Source: Candidatus Campbellbacteria bacterium CG10_big_fil_rev_8_21_14_0_10_35_52
GTDB lineage: Bacteria > Patescibacteriota > Minisyncoccia > Phycocordibacterales > UBA2163
Assembly: GCA_002778715.1 (NCBI GenBank)
Contig: PFAA01000003.1
Span: 1-10,937, forward strand
Reading direction: 5' to 3'
DNA: 10,937 nucleotides
A program made the position numbers and the translations under genes. The notes beneath the pieces are model-generated. The model ran no database searches and was not told the origin of the DNA. It was given only the letters and a program-made list of their open reading frames with translations. Positions 1 to 4,468 of the stretch are shown here, in pieces; the first letter of the stretch is position 1, and every line of letters begins with the position of its first letter.

Positions 1-32
1 AGGATAAGCCTTTTCAAGGCGATGTCCTTTTT
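1..32 (+). terminator. Terminator-like hairpin at window edge, echoing the tRNA-Glu anticodon arm
   Basis: GCCTT (8-12) pairs with AAGGC (16-20) around a TTC loop. AGGA (1-4) can pair with TCCT (25-28) across an internal loop, and five T follow (28-32). This is compatible with an intrinsic terminator for a gene left of the window, whose 5' arm may be cut off. The sequence is unusually close to the anticodon arm of the tRNA-Glu gene downstream: 14 bases match directly (8-21 with 104-117) and 13 match inverted (16-28 with 96-108). It could equally be a tRNA remnant. Function is uncertain. Confidence 0.35.
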
Positions 33-35
33 AAA

Positions 36-65
36 TGGACTTTTAATTCTAAATTGAGATATAAT
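36..65 (+). promoter_or_regulatory. Promoter of tRNA-Glu
   Basis: A -35-like TGGACT (36-41) and a perfect -10 TATAAT (60-65) are separated by 18 bases. Transcription would start near 72, only about four bases before the mature tRNA 5' end at 76, so RNase P would trim a very short leader. The tight fit to the tRNA supports the call. Confidence 0.6.
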
Positions 66-75
66 TCTATAACTT

Positions 76-147
76 GGCTCCATCGTCTAACGGTTAGGAC
101 ATCGCCTTTTCAAGGCGGTAATCGGGGTTCGATTCCCCGTGGAGTCA
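76..147 (+). tRNA. tRNA-Glu (anticodon UUC)
   Basis: A complete cloverleaf can be drawn. The 7-bp acceptor stem is 76-82 with 140-146 (one G-U). The anticodon stem TCGCC/GGCGG (102-106/114-118) encloses a seven-base loop with anticodon TTC at 109-111. The T arm is CGGGG/CCCCG (123-127/135-139) around a TTCGATT loop. The D arm resembles other bacterial tRNA-Glu genes. The discriminator is A147 and no CCA follows (TAA is next), so the 3' CCA must be added by a nucleotidyltransferase. It decodes GAA/GAG. It probably has its own promoter at 36-65. No convincing terminator follows. Confidence 0.96.
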
Positions 148-209
148 TAAAAATAAGAAGAGCGATGCGGAGCATTGAGCGACTATATTTTTATATACAG
201 TATTTTATT

Positions 210-238
210 TTGCGAATATTATATTTATAAAATATAAT
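210..238 (+). promoter_or_regulatory. Promoter of speD, predicting a leaderless mRNA
   Basis: TTGCGA (210-215) and a perfect TATAAT (233-238) are separated by 17 bases. The ATG of speD begins at 246, seven bases after the -10 box, which is where transcription itself would be expected to begin. The mRNA would then be leaderless or nearly so, agreeing with the lack of any Shine-Dalgarno sequence. The same TTGCGA/TATAAT pair precedes rnpB, where the RNA 5' end is independently known from helix P1. Confidence 0.65.
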
Positions 239-241
239 ATT
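215..241. repeat. Perfect 12-bp inverted repeat over the speD -10 box
   Basis: Bases 215-226 are the exact reverse complement of 230-241, with a three-base ATA centre. The dyad covers the end of the -35, the spacer, the whole TATAAT and ends four bases before the start codon. It could be an operator, but it is made only of A and T, so chance is a real alternative. Confidence 0.4.
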
Positions 242-245
242 ATAT

Positions 246-608
246 ATGTCATATCAACCACCAGAAGTTGGAAATGAAATTTCTTGCGTTATGCACGGCA
301 TTGACGAAAAACTTCTTTATAATACAAAAGCTCTTGAGCGGAAAATAATTGGCGCGTTGAATAAAGAAAAATTTACAATATTAGATATTATGTCGCATAA
401 ATTTAAACCGCATGGTTATACTTTAGCCATACTTCTTTCGGAGTCGCATATAGCGGCGCATACTTATCCGGAATACAATTCGTTTTATTTCAGCATATAT
501 AGTTGTCGCGGCAAAGAAGACGGCGCGAAAACATATGAAGCTGTAAAAAAATATTTAAAACCAAAATCAATTGATTATTCAAATAAAAAAATAGTCGTGA
601 AAAAATAA
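246..608 (+). CDS. speD: SpeD family: S-adenosylmethionine decarboxylase-like pyruvoyl enzyme
   Basis: A 120-residue protein of the small prokaryotic AdoMet decarboxylase family. Family members self-cleave inside a Ser-Glu-Ser-His motif to make a pyruvoyl cofactor, then decarboxylate AdoMet to supply aminopropyl groups for spermidine. The motif is at residues 65-68, with cleavage predicted between Glu66 and Ser67. His72 and Cys87 correspond to the processing and proton-donor residues of the Thermotoga enzyme (His68, Cys83). Phe53, Tyr74 (Trp in Thermotoga) and Glu76 fall at substrate-site positions. The protein stops slightly short of the usual C-terminal tail. No spermidine synthase or other polyamine gene is nearby. 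Some family members are known to decarboxylate ornithine or arginine instead, so the family is clear but the substrate is inferred. The ATG fits a promoter ending seven bases upstream; there is no ribosome binding site. Confidence 0.9.
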   Translation: MSYQPPEVGNEISCVMHGIDEKLLYNTKALERKIIGALNKEKFTILDIMSHKFKPHGYTLAILLSESHIAAHTYPEYNSFYFSIYSCRGKEDGAKTYEAVKKYLKPKSIDYSNKKIVVKK

Positions 609-630
609 ATTTTATAAGCAATAATATAAA

Positions 631-773
631 TTACTTTGAATTACGAAACTCTTTCTTGGCATAAATTTTTGCAAGACATCATAAAAATCTGCTGATTTTT
701 TGTTATGCTTGCGTATTAGTATTGCGCAATGTCTTTCAAAAATTATGCCTACGGCGAGTTTCGTAATTCACGA
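631..773. repeat. Palindromic intergenic repeat, copy A
   Basis: This 143-base unit recurs at 8722-8865 with roughly nine bases in ten identical. Its ends are a perfect 15-bp inverted repeat (637-651 with 756-770). The inner arms (652-679 with 729-755) pair almost throughout, sharing GGCATAA, TTTTTG and AAGACAT blocks. The central loop (680-728) holds a smaller hairpin, AAAAATC/GATTTTT around TGCT. It encodes no transposase and I see no clear target-site duplication. It could be a MITE-like element, a REP-like unit or a structured RNA. It begins 22 bases after the speD stop, and its right arm runs to within 7 bases of the DUF192 start. Confidence 0.85.
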
Positions 774-779
774 TACATT

Positions 780-1271
780 ATGAAGAATCAATTAAGTAAA
801 AAGAAGATAATAGAACTTATACTTATCATTATTATTATCGGAACATTCTCCATAGTTTTTTTGGAAAGAGAAAATTTAAGATTTGAATATCCTAAAACAG
901 AAGAGATGCCTATTCGCGGTATTTATATAAATGATATTCCGATGTGGGTTAATGTCGCTATTTCAGCCAAAGAAATAAACACAGGACTTTCAGGAAGGAT
1001 AACTCTTGAGGCGGGACAAGGTATGCTTTTTATTTTTGATAAGCCCGATTTTTACGGAATGTGGATGAAAGATATGAATTTTCCAATTGATATTATATGG
1101 ATTGATGAAAAACTTAAAATCGTTGATATAAAAACCCAAGTGTCGCAAAAATCTTATCCTGAAATATTTCGCCCCGCTCAAAAAGCGCTCTACGCTATAG
1201 AAGTTAATGCTAGTTTTTCTGAACTTAATAATATTAAAATTGGCGACAAAGTGATTTTACAAATTTTTTAA
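780..1271 (+). CDS. Membrane-anchored DUF192 (UPF0127) protein
   Basis: From ATG 780 the protein has 163 residues. It has a basic N-terminus (Lys-rich, residues 2-9), one very hydrophobic segment (about 10-28) acting as signal anchor or signal peptide, and a DUF192 domain (about 55-161) outside the membrane. Family hallmarks are a GMLF block at 81-84, a WMKDMNFPIDIIWID block at 95-109, and the later ALYAIEVNAS segment near 136-145. The family's biochemical role is not established. The frame is open back to an ATG at 729, but those 17 extra codons lie almost wholly inside palindromic repeat copy A. I prefer 780 because it starts right before the typical Lys-rich signal-anchor region. Start 729 remains possible: an extended -10-like TGTTATGCT (701-709) would give it a short leader. 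A weak terminator-like hairpin follows the gene. Confidence 0.85.
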   Translation: MKNQLSKKKIIELILIIIIIGTFSIVFLERENLRFEYPKTEEMPIRGIYINDIPMWVNVAISAKEINTGLSGRITLEAGQGMLFIFDKPDFYGMWMKDMNFPIDIIWIDEKLKIVDIKTQVSQKSYPEIFRPAQKALYAIEVNASFSELNNIKIGDKVILQIF

Positions 1272-1312
1272 TAATTTAGCTTGTCTAATCATAGCGATTT
1301 TCAGGCGTGTAT

Positions 1313-1352
1313 TTACATATACTTTTTTTTATTTTTTAGTATGTAATTTTTT
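1313..1352 (+). terminator. Weak AT-rich terminator-like hairpin after the DUF192 gene
   Basis: TTACATATACT (1313-1323) pairs with AGTATGTAA (1338-1346) with one bulge, and six T follow (1347-1352). Stem and T tract have the form of an intrinsic terminator, but the stem is AT-rich and the 14-base loop is mostly T, so efficiency is doubtful. Position, between the DUF192 stop and the nrdJ promoter, is appropriate. Confidence 0.35.
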
Positions 1353-1370
1353 AATTTATCCACAGTTTTT

Positions 1371-1408
1371 TTGAAATTTTTATGTATAATTATATAGTAA
1401 TTTTACTA
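1371..1408 (+). promoter_or_regulatory. Promoter region of nrdJ with overlapping palindrome
   Basis: TTGAAA (1371-1376) and TATAGT (1393-1398) are 16 bases apart, placing the start near 1405 and a leader of about 24 bases. A second -10 candidate, TATAAT (1385-1390), has no good partner -35. A perfect palindrome, TAGTAA-TT-TTACTA (1395-1408), overlaps the -10 end and start site and could be an operator. It does not resemble the NrdR box I know. No Shine-Dalgarno precedes the ATG at 1429. Confidence 0.4.
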
Positions 1409-1428
1409 ATTTAATTTATTCATACGAT

Positions 1429-3807
1429 ATGTCAGATATTTTAAAAGCCGCTTTAAAGCATAAAAAAATTGAAGAAATAATAGACGACAATTTTATTGGA
1501 GGAGCTTCAAAAAAATTATCAAGAGGCGAGAAAAATTATCATCAGTTTATTCCTAAAATACAAAAAAGAGACGGCGCGATAGTTTCTTTTGATTTTGAAA
1601 GAATTGTAAAAGCAATTCACAAAGCAATGATAGCGAGCGGTGAAGAGTCTCTAAAAGAAGCGGAGCTTTTAGCGCATAGAGTAGCCGGCGATGTGGCGCG
1701 TATTGCCAAAAAATATAAAAATTTTCTGCCGACAGTTGAAGGTTTACAAGATACTGTGGAAAAAGAACTTATTTTAAATGACTATATAGCTACCGCAAAA
1801 GCGTATATTCTTTACAGAGAAAGACGCTCCAAAGCAAGAGAGAGGGGAATTTCTGTTCCAGAAAAAGTAAAAGAGCTCGTGCTTGAAAGCAGAAAATATT
1901 TGAGAAATAATATTTTGTCAGAATTTGTTTATTATACAGCATATTCAAAATGGAATGACACGGAAAATAGACGCGAGACATGGGTTGAGACAGTTAACAG
2001 ATATATGAATTTTATGAGAGAAAATATGAAAGACAAACTTACAGAAAAAGAATACGCGGAAGTGAGAGAAGCAATCTTAAATCAAGATGTTTGTCCGTCA
2101 ATGCGTCTTTTATGGTCTGCCGGTCCAGCAGCGGATTATTCAAATGTGTGCGCGTATAATTGTTCTTATATCGCGCCAACAAGGTTGCGGGATTTTGGAG
2201 AGATAATGTATATATTAATGTGTGGCACAGGGCTTGGTTTTTCCGCGGAGTCAGAAAATGTTCAACAGTTGCCACAAATTAAAAGACAGAGAGGGGTGAA
2301 ACTCAAAACTCATATTGTTAGCGACACTAAAGAAGGATGGGCGGATGCATTTATTTTAGCGCTTGAAACATGGTTTTCCGGAAAAAATATAGATTTTGAT
2401 TATTCAAAAGTGCGTCCAGCGGGAGCAAAGTTAAAGATAATGGGTGGTCGTTCATCAGGACCGGAGCCATTGATTGGACTTATGGAATTTGCGAAGGAAA
2501 AGATACTTGCGCGTCAGGGAAAACGGCTTAGAAATATTGATGTGCATGATATTGTGTGTAAAATTGGCGAAATTGTCGTTGCGGGAGGAGTAAGAAGGAG
2601 CGCGCTTATTTCATTGTCCGATTTGGACGACCAGGAAATTCGCGACTCAAAGAAAGGACAATTTTATATGACAGAACCGCAAAGAATGATGGCAAATAAT
2701 TCGGCGGTTTATACGGAAAAGCCGACAGCGGAGCAATTTTTAGAAGAATGGACGGCTCTTGTTAAAAGCAAGACCGGAGAAAGAGGAATTTTTAACGCCG
2801 CTGGATTTGAAAAACAGCTTCCAAAAAGGAGATTAAAATATTTAAAGAAAATATACGGCGATGATTTGAGTAAAGCACTTATTCGTGTTAATCCATGTGG
2901 TGAAATTTATTTACAGTCAAGGCAATTTTGTAATCTTACAAGTATAGTGATTCGTGCGGACGATACTAAAGAAAAACTTGAAAAGAAAATGGAAATAGCG
3001 ACTCTTTTAGGTACATATCAATCAACTTTGACTAATTTTAATTATCTATCAAAAGAATGGAAAAAAAATTGCGAAGCGGAACGACTTCTCGGCGTGTCTT
3101 TGACAGGATATTATGACAATAAAATAGTAAGGGACACAAATGTTTTGAGAGACCTGAAAGATGTTGGAATAAAAATAAATAAGAAATACGCGGAAAGATT
3201 TAAAATTAAACAATCTACTTGCATTACTTGCGTCAAACCGCATGGTAATTCCTCGCAACTTTTAGATACAGCATCCGGTATGCATCCAAGATACGCGAAG
3301 TATTATATAAGAAGAGTGAGAGTATCCGCGACCGACCCAGTATTTCAGATGCTTAAAGACCAAGGTGTGCCATATAATCCCGAAGTCGGACAAAGAGAAG
3401 AGAATGCGACTACTTTTGTTTTGGATTTTCCAGTTAAATCTCCAAAAGACGCTATTGTAAGAAATGATATAGGAGCAAAAGAAATGCTTGATGAGTGGAA
3501 AAAACTGAAGATAAATTTTACTGAACATAATCCATCGGTAACTATTTATATAGGAGAAGACGAGTGGATAAATGTCGTAAATTTTCTGTATGAGAACTGG
3601 GATTATGTCGGAGGGCTTTCATTTCTTCCTCGCGCCGACCATATTTATAAACTTGCGCCGTATGAAGAGATAAGTAAAGAAAAGTATGAAGAACTTGTCG
3701 CAAGAGTAAAAGATGTGGATTTCTCAAAACTTATCACTTACGAAAAAGGAGATGCGACAAATGGCTCAAAAGAACTCGCATGCGTTGCCGGTGTTTGCGA
3801 AATCTAA
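1429..3807 (+). CDS. nrdJ: Adenosylcobalamin-dependent ribonucleoside-triphosphate reductase (class II, RTPR type)
   Basis: A 792-residue reductase making dNTPs from NTPs with a thiyl radical generated from coenzyme B12. An ATP-cone regulatory domain spans about 42-137, from a KRDG motif to an YILYRERR end. The catalytic barrel follows. Asn488, Cys490 (thiyl radical), Glu492 and Cys501 form the NPCGE...C signature with the usual 11-residue Cys-Cys spacing, and Cys245 in an NCSY motif is the partner of Cys501 in the redox pair. A CGTGLGFS loop is at 265-272 and an HDI...VVAGGVRRSA block at 373-392, matching RTPR rather than dimeric NrdJ. The protein ends in Cys785-X4-Cys790, the pair that re-reduces the active site via thioredoxin. 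No glycyl-radical or class I diiron features are seen. No cobalamin riboswitch, B12 gene or intein is present. Family confidence is very high; monomeric RTPR-type assignment is slightly less certain because of the added ATP-cone. Confidence 0.95.
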   Translation: MSDILKAALKHKKIEEIIDDNFIGGASKKLSRGEKNYHQFIPKIQKRDGAIVSFDFERIVKAIHKAMIASGEESLKEAELLAHRVAGDVARIAKKYKNFLPTVEGLQDTVEKELILNDYIATAKAYILYRERRSKARERGISVPEKVKELVLESRKYLRNNILSEFVYYTAYSKWNDTENRRETWVETVNRYMNFMRENMKDKLTEKEYAEVREAILNQDVCPSMRLLWSAGPAADYSNVCAYNCSYIAPTRLRDFGEIMYILMCGTGLGFSAESENVQQLPQIKRQRGVKLKTHIVSDTKEGWADAFILALETWFSGKNIDFDYSKVRPAGAKLKIMGGRSSGPEPLIGLMEFAKEKILARQGKRLRNIDVHDIVCKIGEIVVAGGVRRSALISLSDLDDQEIRDSKKGQFYMTEPQRMMANNSAVYTEKPTAEQFLEEWTALVKSKTGERGIFNAAGFEKQLPKRRLKYLKKIYGDDLSKALIRVNPCGEIYLQSRQFCNLTSIVIRADDTKEKLEKKMEIATLLGTYQSTLTNFNYLSKEWKKNCEAERLLGVSLTGYYDNKIVRDTNVLRDLKDVGIKINKKYAERFKIKQSTCITCVKPHGNSSQLLDTASGMHPRYAKYYIRRVRVSATDPVFQMLKDQGVPYNPEVGQREENATTFVLDFPVKSPKDAIVRNDIGAKEMLDEWKKLKINFTEHNPSVTIYIGEDEWINVVNFLYENWDYVGGLSFLPRADHIYKLAPYEEISKEKYEELVARVKDVDFSKLITYEKGDATNGSKELACVAGVCEI

Positions 3808-3871
3808 AAGAAGAAAAACATAAAATAAAATGAAAAATATAGATTTATAAAATAATAAAAAATACTATTTA

Positions 3872-3899
3872 TTGCGATTTTAGCTGTTTATGTTATAAT
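3872..3899 (+). promoter_or_regulatory. Promoter of rnpB
   Basis: TTGCGA (3872-3877), a 16-base spacer and TATAAT (3894-3899) preceded by TG (3891-3892), giving an extended -10. Seven bases separate the -10 from G3907, the predicted 5' end of the RNase P RNA defined by helix P1. The agreement between promoter geometry and RNA end makes this the best-supported promoter in the window. Confidence 0.8.
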
Positions 3900-3906
3900 A
3901 TATAAA

Positions 3907-4343
3907 GTTCTTGTATCGGGCAATTGCTCTATAAAATGTATTTTACAGAGAGGAAAGTCCGAACATTCCCGCCACATTTCGCAAGAGATGAGGTTGGAGC
4001 AGGGTAGCGGGTAACGCCCGTCTTGTCGCTCGTATTATCGCGCGGCAAAGAGGTGCGAACAGAGACGCTTCAGCGCGAAAGTTCTGAAGCGCCAGTTTAC
4101 TGGCGAGTTTTTATGGCGACATAAAAAGTGAAACGGCAAAATCCTTACCTGAATGCAAGGCCGTGTCATCAACGCTTCACAGCATTGATGAAGTGCCGCT
4201 TGAGCCTGATAGCAATTGATGGCCTTAGATAAATAATTGCCATATCATATTTTATAAGAAAGAAATCAAATTAGGAATTGAGTTCCTAAGCGAGTTTTTA
4301 AGTTAAATATGATTAACAGAATTCGGCTTATAGATACAAGAAT
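3907..4343 (+). ncRNA. rnpB: RNase P RNA (bacterial type A-like), catalytic subunit
   Basis: This RNA cleaves 5' leaders from pre-tRNAs. Conserved region I, GAGGAAAGTCC, is at 3950-3960; the 3' conserved ACAGAATTCGGCTTA is at 4316-4330. Helix P4 is covaried relative to E. coli: CCGAA (3959-3963) pairs with TTCGG (4322-4326). P1 is a perfect 10 bp (3908-3917/4333-4342), fixing the ends. P2 is GGCAATT/AATTGCC (3919-3925/4235-4241). Other hairpins are GCTTCAG/CTGAAGC (4067-4073/4084-4090), GCCAG/CTGGC (4091-4104) and a GCGA-capped 8-bp stem (4108-4127). The GCTTGAGCC and GGCC(T)TAGAT segments match the E. coli core. Two oddities: the L15 loop lacks the GGU that pairs with tRNA CCA, and an expanded hairpin domain lies between P2 and the 3' P4 strand (4242-4314). 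Class is inferred by eye, but identity is firm. Confidence 0.96.
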
Positions 4344-4351
4344 GAGTATAT

Positions 4352-4383
4352 GAAAAACTCGCGCCGCAAGGCGCGAGTTTTTC
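4352..4383 (+). terminator. Intrinsic terminator of rnpB
   Basis: A perfect 14-bp stem (4352-4365 with 4370-4383), GC-rich near the loop and capped by a GCAA tetraloop, ends in a T run (4378-4382). It begins eight bases after the P1 helix of rnpB. The A-run on the left arm makes it symmetrical, so it could also stop transcription from the opposite strand. Confidence 0.92.
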
Positions 4384-4395
4384 TGTTAGAAAATT

Positions 4396-4425
4396 TTGCA
4401 TTTTATTTTATAGATATGATATAAT
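4396..4425 (+). promoter_or_regulatory. Promoter of the O-antigen ligase-like/TPR gene
   Basis: TTGCAT (4396-4401), 18 bases, then TATAAT (4420-4425) with TG at 4417-4418 making an extended -10. The start would be near 4432, leaving an AU-rich leader of about 36 bases with no Shine-Dalgarno before the ATG at 4469. It lies just after the rnpB terminator, as expected for an independent unit. Confidence 0.6.
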
Positions 4426-4468
4426 ATGCTAAATCAAATTATTAGTATTTATTTTAAATAATTATTTT

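Noticed and set aside
1..60. A second tRNA gene around the GCCTTTTCAAGGC arm
   Set aside because: The following sequence has no TTCRANTC T loop and no acceptor stem; only one arm resembles a tRNA.
160..183. GAGCGA direct repeat and GATGC/GCATT mini-hairpin after tRNA-Glu as a terminator
   Set aside because: Five pairs with a three-base loop and no T tract directly after; too weak to call.
631..773. CRISPR or a transposon with its own transposase at the repeats
   Set aside because: Copies are far apart, palindromic, without spacers, and no transposase-like frame is present.
1272..1428. Cobalamin riboswitch upstream of the B12-dependent reductase
   Set aside because: The gap is AT-rich, too short beside its terminator-like and promoter-like elements, and has no B12-box-like conserved core.
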